NCBI GenBank assembly: GCA_049680625.1
Contig: JBAUID010000013.1
Coordinates: forward strand, 1 to 15,393
DNA length: 15,393 nt
Origin: JAUIAI01 sp049680625
GTDB lineage: Bacteria > Pseudomonadota > Gammaproteobacteria > Burkholderiales > Burkholderiaceae_E
Direction of reading: 5' to 3'
The notes beneath the pieces were generated by a model. The model saw nothing but the letters and a program-made list of their open reading frames with translations, ran no database searches and was not told where the DNA came from. The first letter of the stretch is position 1. Each line of letters starts with the position of its first letter. A program made the translations under genes and the position numbers. Shown here piece after piece: positions 1 through 6,474 of the stretch.

Positions 1-369
1 ATCCTGATCCGGACCAGAATCGGTCTGTGCCGACGAGTGATCGGGCCCCCGCTCGCGATGCTCGTGCAACCGTCCGAGTGTGCTGTCCAGCAAATGAGCC
101 AGCTTATGTGCGGCCCCATGAACCGACCGTTCCAGCGCCGCGGCGTGTTCGGTTACCGTCACCGGCTGCCGGCCCTTAAGACGAGCTTCCAGCAGGCAGC
201 GATAATCTTGCGGCCCGCTCTTTTCGCCGTTTTCGTCACTCAGATGGACTTCCAGCCGGGTGATGTATTCGCCAAAACGCTTGAGCGCCGGCTCAACGAT
301 CGTACCTATCTTTGCGCCCAGCGCCTCGGTACCGTGAATGTGGGCATCGGTATTAAGTTGGATTTTCAT
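1..369 (-). CDS. HPF/RaiA-family ribosome-associated protein, C-terminus cut by window edge
   Basis: The minus-strand frame is open from an ATG at 369 to the window edge (123 codons, no stop), so the C-terminus lies outside the window. The start is supported by a GGAG Shine-Dalgarno sequence seven bases upstream. The protein begins MKIQLNTDAHIHG and carries the pattern RLEVHLSDENG followed by YRCLLEARLKGRQPVTV. That is the beta-strand core of small HPF/RaiA proteins which bind the 30S subunit and promote ribosome hibernation. The visible tail (about residues 85-123) holds a helix ending in GRLHEHRER and then a hydrophilic stretch. In such short family members the stop normally comes near here, so little is probably missing. 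It lies downstream of a DUF1840-DksA-cytochrome operon in the same orientation but 286 bases away, so it may have its own promoter. The family is recognised from the sequence; the hibernation role is inferred from the family. Confidence 0.85.
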   Translation of the reverse strand, partial: MKIQLNTDAHIHGTEALGAKIGTIVEPALKRFGEYITRLEVHLSDENGEKSGPQDYRCLLEARLKGRQPVTVTEHAAALERSVHGAAHKLAHLLDSTLGRLHEHRERGPDHSSAQTDSGPDQD

Positions 370-406
370 GGTTTTCTCCGGTGGGATTCGGAAGCAGCGG
401 AAAATG

Positions 407-475
407 TCAGACGCTGCCGTCAAAGCGCATGTCCATCACACTACCGCGTACCGAGACTACCACGTCGACATCCGC
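407..475 (-). pseudogene. Possible remnant of an F-type (N-ATPase) beta subunit N-terminus
   Basis: The minus strand, in a frame closed by a TGA at 407-409, encodes VVVSVRGSVMDMRFDGS. This closely resembles the N-terminal beta-barrel strand of ATP synthase beta subunits (typically GxVVxVxGxVVDVRF), especially those of the alternative N-ATPase operons. Nothing downstream continues the domain: the frame stops after about 20 residues and the HPF start follows within 40 bases. It has no convincing start codon. If real, it is a leftover of a deleted atpD. The match is short, so chance similarity is possible. Confidence 0.35.
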
Positions 476-541
476 ACACCTGACTTGATCACCACAGGGC
501 CTTCGATCATCGGCATTACTCCTGCCGAATCATCGCCCCAA

Positions 542-569
542 GGAATAGATCCTCGGCCCTCCCAGTCAA
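542..569 (-). promoter_or_regulatory. Weak sigma70-like promoter candidate upstream of the HPF gene
   Basis: On the minus strand TTGACT (564-569) and TATTCC (542-547) are separated by 16 bases. The -35 match is good and the -10 match poor. Transcription would begin near 535 and leave a leader of about 165 bases before the HPF start, crossing the ATPase-like remnant. It is the best candidate in the 286-base gap between the cytochrome and HPF genes, but weak. Confidence 0.22.
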
Positions 570-655
570 TTCTTATGGCTCATCCGCGGCAGGTATGACA
601 ATTTTTCTGCCCGCCAAATCATATCGAGACGAATTCAGACGTTACTTTTTACCTA

Positions 656-1099
656 CTATTTCGCTTGAATATCTTTCTGACTTTTACCTTGATCGGCAAT
701 GACGCTCGTCTTAACACCATTGCGTTGCACCTCATTGGTACCAGGCTGCCATTTTGATTGTTGACTCGATTCGGGCGATACTTGTGTTCGATTGCAATAA
801 GTCGTCGGGCATAAAAACCGGTAATACCGCAGGTTCAAGTATGTCGCGACGTCGTTTACGTCTTGATCGGTAAACCCGGAACTGGTTGCAACGCTCCAGC
901 GACGTACCTGGGCGATGATCCCGTCATAGTCAGTGGCCCGACGCGCAATTCGATTATGCACGCTGGTGTCGTGGCAGCTGGTACACTGATTTTCGTAAAG
1001 CAGTTGACCCCGCTCTGCGACTCCATTCGCGTTAGATGCGTTAGGAATAAGCAATACGCAGAACATCAGTGTGGCAATTTGAAAACGGTTAGGTTTCAT
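656..1099 (-). CDS. Small periplasmic c-type cytochrome with a C-terminal extension
   Basis: This is a 147-aa protein. I chose the ATG at 1099 because the next residues form a clean signal peptide (basic MKPNRFQ, hydrophobic TLMFCVLLI, then a small-residue cleavage region NASNANG). A longer frame would add 22 residues overlapping dksA. One heme c attachment motif, CTSCH, lies at residues 39-43. The block AQVRRWS followed by FTDQDVNDVATYLNLRYYRF matches short monoheme cytochromes of Proteobacteria, which usually end about there. This one continues some 50 residues with a polar tail containing two more cysteines. The mature part contains no methionine, so the usual His/Met heme ligation is impossible; His48 or another residue may serve, or the heme may be five-coordinate. 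It begins 13 bases after the dksA-like gene and is probably cotranscribed with it. Its electron-transfer partner is unknown. Confidence 0.85.
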   Translation of the reverse strand: MKPNRFQIATLMFCVLLIPNASNANGVAERGQLLYENQCTSCHDTSVHNRIARRATDYDGIIAQVRRWSVATSSGFTDQDVNDVATYLNLRYYRFLCPTTYCNRTQVSPESSQQSKWQPGTNEVQRNGVKTSVIADQGKSQKDIQAK

Positions 1100-1112
1100 C
1101 GAATGAATTCCG

Positions 1113-1508
1113 TCAAGAACGCAGGCCACCGCGAACGGCGGACAAACTTTCGTAGGTAGTCTCACAACTAATGCATCGCCTGGTTGTAGGTAATGCCGTC
1201 AGTCTGGCCAAACCGATTTCGCCATCGCAGTCAACGCAACGGGTAAATTCGCCGGCAGAGAGACGTTGCAGCGAAATATCCACGTCAGTCAGTGCGTCCC
1301 GATGCATTTTTTCAACCGTCGAATCCAACTGGCTCATCCGATCGGACAAAGACTGATCTTTGGTGTCATGTACCAACCCGGCCAATTGACCCAGATCATC
1401 GCGACCCAAATTCGATAAATCTTGCTGAATCTGCTCCAACAATCGTGCGCGCAGTGCCTCTAGCTTTTGGGTAAATTCATCAACTTTCTCTTTCGTCAGA
1501 CCACTCAC
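1113..1508 (-). CDS. TraR/DksA-family zinc-finger regulator
   Basis: This 131-aa protein starts at a GTG two bases after the DUF1840 stop; a run of six G lies seven bases before the start. Residues 1-85 are predicted to form a long helical hairpin (KVDEFTQKLEALRARLLEQ and SQLDSTVEKMHRDALTDVD). The C-terminal globule has four zinc-binding cysteines as CVDC (91-94) and CISC (112-115), the hallmark of DksA/TraR proteins. These bind the secondary channel of RNA polymerase and modulate initiation. The hairpin tip reads HDTKDQSLSD and lacks a clear DxxDA motif of E. coli DksA, so it is a paralogue, not housekeeping DksA. Its position between DUF1840 and a c-type cytochrome, behind an FNR-like box, suggests action under low oxygen. 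The family is clear; the target promoters are unknown. Confidence 0.9.
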   Translation of the reverse strand: MSGLTKEKVDEFTQKLEALRARLLEQIQQDLSNLGRDDLGQLAGLVHDTKDQSLSDRMSQLDSTVEKMHRDALTDVDISLQRLSAGEFTRCVDCDGEIGLARLTALPTTRRCISCETTYESLSAVRGGLRS

Positions 1509-1510
1509 GA

Positions 1511-1774
1511 CTAGACCCCCCAGGTAATGTCCGCGCCGCCGGCCATTGCTTCCTCAAGCATACGAACAAAAGAATCAGTATGTGCTGCGACCGCTGCTTC
1601 TGTATCTTCACCTTTATTAAGTTGCTTAAGCGCCTGTATGGCCGCTGGCATCTGGTCAACGGTGATGATGCCTTTTGGTGCCACCGGATGCGATATCGTC
1701 TCAAGTATCAGCTCCGCAGCCGCCTGTGATGCTGAGACACTGCCCGCTGCCCGGGATTTGAACTGGTAGATCAT
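1511..1774 (-). CDS. DUF1840 family protein
   Basis: This is an 87-aa soluble protein starting at an ATG with a strong GGTGAGGG ribosome site nearby. The opening MIYQFKSRAAG and the central APKGIITVDQMPAAIQAL are characteristic of the DUF1840 family (Betaproteobacteria and some Gammaproteobacteria), whose function is unknown. The C-terminal half is helical and acidic (DSFVRMLEEAM). It is the first gene of an operon: its stop is two bases before the dksA-like start, and the cytochrome follows. The palindrome at 1843-1856 and the -10 at 1812-1817 place its promoter directly upstream with a short leader of about 30 bases. The family call rests on these motifs; no biochemical role can be given. 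Confidence 0.85.
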   Translation of the reverse strand: MIYQFKSRAAGSVSASQAAAELILETISHPVAPKGIITVDQMPAAIQALKQLNKGEDTEAAVAAHTDSFVRMLEEAMAGGADITWGV

Positions 1775-1811
1775 TGCTTAAACCCTCACCACAATGTGTG
1801 TGTCGATAACA

Positions 1812-1817
1812 CCTATA
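1812..1817 (-). promoter_or_regulatory. -10 element of the DUF1840-dksA-cytochrome operon
   Basis: The minus strand reads TATAGG here, preceded by GAG. Transcription would begin around 1805-1808, about 30 bases before the DUF1840 start. The centre of the FNR-like palindrome at 1843-1856 then falls at about -41.5, the class II activator position. There is no good -35 hexamer, as expected for an activator-dependent promoter. Confidence 0.5.
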
Positions 1818-1842
1818 CTCGACCGTAACGTGACAACCGGGC

Positions 1843-1856
1843 TTGACCTGAGTCAA
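1843..1856. promoter_or_regulatory. FNR/DNR-type binding palindrome
   Basis: The sequence TTGACCTGAGTCAA is a perfect inverted repeat of TTGAC with a four-base centre. It fits the CRP/FNR superfamily site TTGAT-N4-ATCAA used by FNR, ANR and DNR, with a C/G change in the inner position of each half. It lies 69-82 bases upstream of the DUF1840 start and about 41.5 bases from the predicted start of transcription. Control by oxygen or nitric oxide is inferred from the site; the regulator itself is not in the window. Confidence 0.6.
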
Positions 1857-1877
1857 ACCAAATAAGGGTTTTCGCCA

Positions 1878-1907
1878 TTGGTAAACATTGACAAACGTTG
1901 ACAAATA
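1878..1907. repeat. Three phased 10-bp direct repeats upstream of the FNR-like box
   Basis: Three consecutive ten-base units, TTGGTAAACA, TTGACAAACG and TTGACAAATA, lie head to tail 22 bases beyond the palindrome, on the far side from the promoter. The unit equals about one DNA helical turn, so a protein could bind all three on the same face. The position, about -70 to -100 from the predicted transcription start, suits a second activator or repressor. No known regulator is identified. Confidence 0.5.
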
Positions 1908-2023
1908 TTTTTCAGCGCAACGCAGCAAGAATATCAATAGATGGACCACGAGCCTCTCCTCTCGCACCTGAACGACAACTGCGCGAGCGCACTCTCCGTT
2001 GCTGCTGGTTTTTCTCGCTGAAC

Positions 2024-3697
2024 TTAGGGATGGGTCGAAGTCGTTGGCCGGGCCAGCCATTCCCGTCCTTTGAGCATCGCCCCCCAGTAAAACGGTGGCA
2101 AAACTCGCTCCTTTAGAAGCCAGGCGGCTCGAGACGCACGGGTGCCGTCGATGAGCCAATTCGGAAAACTGGGAGCCAACTTGCCACCGTAAACAAACTC
2201 AGCGAGAACCGCCTTACCCCGCTCGACCGTGAGCGGACACGATCCATACCCGTCGTAATTGACGTCGGTTGCCTTCGCCCCCCGATTGACCAGGACGTTG
2301 TGCGCCACCACGGGCGCTTGTTTTCGCGCGGCGGCCGCGGTTTTTGCATTGGGCATATTGCCCACATCACCCAGCGCGAACACGTTGTCAAAGTTAACGT
2401 GCCGCAGCGTACCTGGGTCTACATCAACCCAGCCCGCGACATCAGCTAGCGGACTGACTCGGATAAAGTCAGGTGCGCTCTGAGGCGGGACAACGTGAAT
2501 CATCTCAAACTCACGCTGTATCGTTTCGGTGACTCCGTCCTGAGCACCGCGCTTAAAAGTCGCAACTTTTGTCTTTCCGTCAACAGCGACGAGCTGGTCA
2601 AGAAAGTGCAGATCAATACTGTAGCGCTGAACGTATTCCATTAGCGCTGGCACATATTCCGGCACCCCAAACAGCACCCCACCAGCACTGTGAAAATGCA
2701 CTTGGGTCGCGCTCAGAACACCGCTCCTGCGCCAATGATCGGCTGACAAGTACATGGCCTTCTGGGGCGCGCCCGCACACTTGAATGGCACAGGTGGTTG
2801 AGTGAACAGCGCCGGTCCGCCACGAAATGAATTGACAAGCTTCCAAGTGTACGGTGCCAGATCATATCGATAGTTCGACGTCACACCGTTGCGACCAATC
2901 GTATCCGCTAATCCATCAACGCCATGCCAATCCACTTTCAACCCCGGACATACAACGAGTTGGTCATAGCCGATAATTCGAGATCCTTCGAGCACAACGC
3001 AGTTGCGATCGGGCTCAAATGCTGCAACTGCGGCTTTGATCCAGCGGGCGCCCCGGGGGATCACCGAACCGACCGTTCGCGCAGTTGTGGCCGATTCGAA
3101 TATTCCCGCGCCAACCATCGTCCAACCTGGCTGGTAGTAATGTACGTCGCCGGGCTCAATAATCGCGACGTCCAGTCCGGGGCTTCGATCCAGCAGGCTC
3201 GCTGCGGCTGCAATCCCAGCCGACCCACCACCCACAATCACTACCGCGTGATGGTCATCAACAACATCGACTGGTGTCTTGCCACCATTGGCAATTCGGC
3301 GCACTACGCCCTTAAGATCATACCCTGCGCTGGATGCAGCAACCAGAATATCGACGCTCGATTGATTGGCGGCCATGTGTAACGCCCACATCGTCGTTGA
3401 GCGCATGCCGGTGCGGCAAAACCCAAGCACCGGACCCGGCAGTTCTCGAAGCAGCTGACCGAACTCGTCAGCTTGTTCATCGGACACCTTACCTGGTTCA
3501 GCCGGCAGATATCGAAACGCCAGGCCATGGGCAACGCACACTCGCTCAAGTTGTTCATGATCTGGCTGGTCCGCTCCTTCGTCATCGGGACGGTTGCAGA
3601 TAACCGATCGAAAGCCCGCAGCTTTTACCTGGGGGATATCTTCGACGAGCAGTTGTGGACTGACACTGACGCCATCAGACAAACGACTGATTTTCAT
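2024..3697 (-). CDS. Fusion of DUF442 rhodanese/phosphatase-like domain with sulfide:quinone oxidoreductase
   Basis: This 557-aa protein starts at ATG 3697, six bases after AAGGA; an in-frame ATG six codons earlier lacks a site. Residues 1-140 are a DUF442 domain: opening KISRLSDGVSVSPQL, with the active loop CRTGMR at 94-99. That loop fits the six-residue rhodanese loop CRxGx(R/T) better than the phosphatase CX5R. Residues 150-557 are an FAD oxidoreductase: GGGSAG (about 156-161) binds FAD, CAGAPQKAMYLS begins at Cys307, FALGD near 440 is the second flavin motif, and GSCPL carries Cys487. Both cysteines match the catalytic pair of human-type SQR. The enzyme would oxidise sulfide, pass electrons to quinone at the membrane and give persulfide. 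It follows a persulfide dioxygenase gene by 46 bases. NCBI-style annotation of such fusions calls the N-domain a tyrosine phosphatase; sulfur transfer is my preferred reading. Confidence 0.88.
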   Translation of the reverse strand: MKISRLSDGVSVSPQLLVEDIPQVKAAGFRSVICNRPDDEGADQPDHEQLERVCVAHGLAFRYLPAEPGKVSDEQADEFGQLLRELPGPVLGFCRTGMRSTTMWALHMAANQSSVDILVAASSAGYDLKGVVRRIANGGKTPVDVVDDHHAVVIVGGGSAGIAAAASLLDRSPGLDVAIIEPGDVHYYQPGWTMVGAGIFESATTARTVGSVIPRGARWIKAAVAAFEPDRNCVVLEGSRIIGYDQLVVCPGLKVDWHGVDGLADTIGRNGVTSNYRYDLAPYTWKLVNSFRGGPALFTQPPVPFKCAGAPQKAMYLSADHWRRSGVLSATQVHFHSAGGVLFGVPEYVPALMEYVQRYSIDLHFLDQLVAVDGKTKVATFKRGAQDGVTETIQREFEMIHVVPPQSAPDFIRVSPLADVAGWVDVDPGTLRHVNFDNVFALGDVGNMPNAKTAAAARKQAPVVAHNVLVNRGAKATDVNYDGYGSCPLTVERGKAVLAEFVYGGKLAPSFPNWLIDGTRASRAAWLLKERVLPPFYWGAMLKGREWLARPTTSTHP

Positions 3698-3743
3698 CGG
3701 CGATCCTTCTAACAATTTTTACGGGATTAATCAGGCGAACGCA

Positions 3744-4622
3744 TTAGACAGTATCGATTGGAATCTTGATATAGCGGGTGCCGTTCTGCTCAGGTTCAGG
3801 AAAGGCGCCGGCACGCATATTGACCTGCACGGATGGCAGAATTAATTTCGGCAGCGCCAGCGTGGCATCTCGCTCCGTTCGCATGGCAACGAAGTCCTGC
3901 TCGGTGACACCTTGATGCACATGAATGTTGCCCGCCAACTGCTCGGCAACAGTCGTCACAAATGCAACGTCCCGCCCACCTGGAGGATAGTCATGACACA
4001 TATAAAGCCGGGTCTCCGGAGGCAGGGCCAGCACTTTTTGTATCGATTGATACAATGTCGCCGCATTGCCGCCGGGGAAATCGCAGCGCGCAGTACCGTA
4101 GTCCGGCATGAATAAGGTATCACCGACGAAGGCAATTGTCTCCGTCCCGTCGGTCACGACGTACGTCATGCAGGCGGGGGTATGCCCCGGTGTATGCATA
4201 GCGGTGCCATGCAGCCCACCAATGCTAAATTCCTGCCCGTCAACGAATAATTGGTCAAATTGACTGCCATCGCGTGCGAACCCCGGCTCAACATTGAACA
4301 AGTCTCCGAAAACTGTCTGCACAATCGCGATATTTGCGCCAATCGCGGTTTTGCCGCCGACCTCGTCTTTTAGATAGGGCGCAGCGGTCAAATGGTCCGC
4401 ATGCACATGGGTTTCGAGGATCCACTCGACCTTAGTGTCGAGTTCGCGAATACGACTGATCAACTTATCCGCGCTGTCCTTCCTGGTGCGCCCCGAATCA
4501 GGGTCATAATCGAAAACACTGTCGATAATGGCACACTGACGCGTCCCAGTATCAATTAGCAGGTAACTGACGGTAGAGGTTGCCGGATCATAGAAACCTT
4601 CTATCTGCATCTTGCTGGTCAT
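3744..4622 (-). CDS. Persulfide dioxygenase of the ETHE1/Blh type (metallo-beta-lactamase fold)
   Basis: This 292-aa protein begins at ATG 4622, six bases after GGAAG; the frame runs 38 codons further up but without a ribosome site. It contains the metallo-beta-lactamase motif THVHADHLT (His72, His74, Asp76, His77), then HTPGH (His147), GDTL (Asp168) and CHDYPPGGRD (His210). ETHE1-type enzymes bind one iron using two histidines and an aspartate equivalent to His77/His147/Asp168 or nearby residues. They oxidise glutathione persulfide to sulfite. The CHDYPPGG end block is typical of the bacterial Blh branch, whose Xylella and Agrobacterium members are linked to sulfide detoxification. It is the first gene of a two-gene unit with the SQR fusion, which supplies the persulfide substrate. 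A TTGAT-N4-ATCAA box lies about 140 bases upstream. Confidence 0.88.
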   Translation of the reverse strand: MTSKMQIEGFYDPATSTVSYLLIDTGTRQCAIIDSVFDYDPDSGRTRKDSADKLISRIRELDTKVEWILETHVHADHLTAAPYLKDEVGGKTAIGANIAIVQTVFGDLFNVEPGFARDGSQFDQLFVDGQEFSIGGLHGTAMHTPGHTPACMTYVVTDGTETIAFVGDTLFMPDYGTARCDFPGGNAATLYQSIQKVLALPPETRLYMCHDYPPGGRDVAFVTTVAEQLAGNIHVHQGVTEQDFVAMRTERDATLALPKLILPSVQVNMRAGAFPEPEQNGTRYIKIPIDTV

Positions 4623-4762
4623 CGTTTGCTTCCGAGAGGTTGGACTGATGGCGTTGCCGCGACTGACAAGAGCTGACGCCTGCCTATTCAGCGTATTCAA
4701 GGATTTCTGCGATCGGGCACAACACCTAAACTGCATTCGAACACAGGCACTACTGTGCGCGG

Positions 4763-4776
4763 TTGATCCTAATCAA
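4763..4776. promoter_or_regulatory. Perfect FNR-type box overlapping the hyuB stop codon
   Basis: The sequence is TTGATCCTAATCAA, an exact match to TTGAT-N4-ATCAA. It covers the last codons and stop of hyuB. Read on the minus strand towards the persulfide dioxygenase gene, a hexamer TCGAAT (4735-4740) sits at the -10 distance for a site centred at -41.5. That would give a leader of about 105 bases. Regulation of the sulfide genes by an FNR or DNR protein is an inference; the box could be coincidental because part of it is coding. Confidence 0.45.
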
Positions 4777-6424
4777 TCCCTTGACTGATCTTCTCGTTGT
4801 CCAGATCGCGATTAATCTGTTCAGGGCTTCGCTTGCGAGGGTCACCATAACCACCCGCACCCGGCGTCGTTACACTGATCGCCTGATCCGGGCCAATCCG
4901 CAATGCCGATGGCTTGTTGCCAATGCGTCTGGCCGAGCCGTCAGCTTCAATGATGTCAAAGCGACCTGTGCCACCTTCACCACCACCGAACAAACCCCAG
5001 GGTCTGTGGACACAACGCTCACCCTGACCAGAAAACGTCATCTGGTGGCCAATGGGACGGTAGACACGGCGCGTACCCAGGCCACCTCGAAACTGCCCTG
5101 CACCACCCGAGTAGTTAACCAGTTCATAGCGTTCAATCACTAACGGATACTCGGATTCAAGCGCTTCAATGGGCAGGTTCGAAGTGTTCGTGATGTGTAC
5201 TTGCACGCCATCGGTACCGTCTTTGTATGATCGGCCACCGGCTCCGCCACCCAGGGTTTCGAGATACACGTAGAACTTACCATCCGGACCGCGTCCAAAA
5301 AATGATGCCGAGGTATTAGCCCCATTACCAGCGGCGACAACCCGGTCTGGATAAGCTGGTGCCAATGCACCCAAAATCAGGTCGATGATGCGCTGGCAAG
5401 TTTGGGCGCGGGCTGCGGATGCGGCCGGAAAACTGGCGTTAACGATACTGCCTTCGGGCGCTTTAATGGTTACCGGATCAAGCATGCCATGGTTCTGAGG
5501 ACACTCCGGGTCGAGCAACACTTTCATGCAATACAGGCATGAAGCCTGCAGGCCGGCGGTGGTGACATTGATGTTGCCCTGAACCTGCGGGTCTGTGCCC
5601 TCGAAGTCAAATTCGATCTGTTCCCCGACAACGGTAATCTTGACACGTAGTTTAATGTCTTTGGTATCAATGCCGTCGTCATCAATGACATCTTCGAACT
5701 CGTAAACACCATCAGGCAGCTCAAATATGGCAAGACGGGTGCGCCGGGTCACTGCGGCGATGATAGCGTCGCAACCCTTCGAAACTTTCTGGCTGCCCCA
5801 TCGGTGAACTAAGGCAGCACAATGCCGAATACCCAGTTGATTTGCGGCAATCTGCGCATTGTAATCACCGCGGCGCTCCTGCGGTACGCGTACGTTAAGC
5901 AGAATCATGTCCATCACATCTTGTACCAGCTCACCATTGCGCATCAGGCGAATCGGTGGAATGCGCAACCCTTCCTGATAAATCTCGGTCATGCCGCCCG
6001 CCATCGAACCAGGTGACATGCCACCAATATCGGCATGGTGGGCAATGTTTGCGACAAACATGACCAGCTTACCGTCGAAATAGATTGGCGCTGCCATCGC
6101 CACATCGGGCAGATGTGAGCCGCGTCCGACATAAGGGTCATTCGAGAGGAACATATCGCCGGGCTGAATGCTGTTGGCACCATCAAGACCGTACTTGTCA
6201 ATGACAACCTCGACCAGCCCAAGCATCGAGGCCAGATGCAGCGGCATACTCTCACCCTGCACGACTACTCTCCCCTTTGCATCGAACAATGCGGTTGAAT
6301 GATCGCGCCGCTCTTTGATGTTGGTGGAGTAAGCACTTTTCATCAGGGCAATGTACATCTCGTCAGCGATACTGCTCATGGCATTGCGCAGCAGTTCGAC
6401 CTCGATCGGTGACATATCGTTCAT
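4769..6424 (-). CDS. hyuB: Hydantoinase B/oxoprolinase family subunit
   Basis: This 551-aa cytoplasmic protein has the usual length of HyuB subunits. Family signatures in order are KERRDHSTALFDAKGRVV (about 37-54), GDMFLSNDPYVGRGSHLPDV (89-108), FVANIAHHADIGG (123-135) and the C-terminal GAGGYGDP (about 519-526). HyuB pairs with HyuA in ATP-dependent opening of hydantoin, N-methylhydantoin, 5-oxoproline or lactam rings; relatives also form carboxylases for acetone and acetophenone. The HDIGG-like histidines are candidate metal ligands by family analogy. It starts 50 bases after hyuA ends and closes the TRAP-GAF-hyuAB operon. The initiating ATG has only a weak GAG site; an ATG three codons in is the alternative. 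The substrate is not decidable from sequence. Confidence 0.9.
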   Translation of the reverse strand: MNDMSPIEVELLRNAMSSIADEMYIALMKSAYSTNIKERRDHSTALFDAKGRVVVQGESMPLHLASMLGLVEVVIDKYGLDGANSIQPGDMFLSNDPYVGRGSHLPDVAMAAPIYFDGKLVMFVANIAHHADIGGMSPGSMAGGMTEIYQEGLRIPPIRLMRNGELVQDVMDMILLNVRVPQERRGDYNAQIAANQLGIRHCAALVHRWGSQKVSKGCDAIIAAVTRRTRLAIFELPDGVYEFEDVIDDDGIDTKDIKLRVKITVVGEQIEFDFEGTDPQVQGNINVTTAGLQASCLYCMKVLLDPECPQNHGMLDPVTIKAPEGSIVNASFPAASAARAQTCQRIIDLILGALAPAYPDRVVAAGNGANTSASFFGRGPDGKFYVYLETLGGGAGGRSYKDGTDGVQVHITNTSNLPIEALESEYPLVIERYELVNYSGGAGQFRGGLGTRRVYRPIGHQMTFSGQGERCVHRPWGLFGGGEGGTGRFDIIEADGSARRIGNKPSALRIGPDQAISVTTPGAGGYGDPRKRSPEQINRDLDNEKISQGID

Positions 6425-6474
6425 CAGTTGCTCATGTGTCTTTGCTCAGTTTATCGGTTGATCACTCATACTCG

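Noticed and set aside
37..483. 148-codon plus-strand frame at the left edge
   Set aside because: It is antisense to the HPF/RaiA gene, whose protein has clear family motifs; the plus translation has none.
1701..2159. 152-codon minus-strand frame between the SQR fusion and DUF1840
   Set aside because: It overlaps the coding ends of both neighbours, crosses the promoter region and has no recognisable motif or ribosome site.
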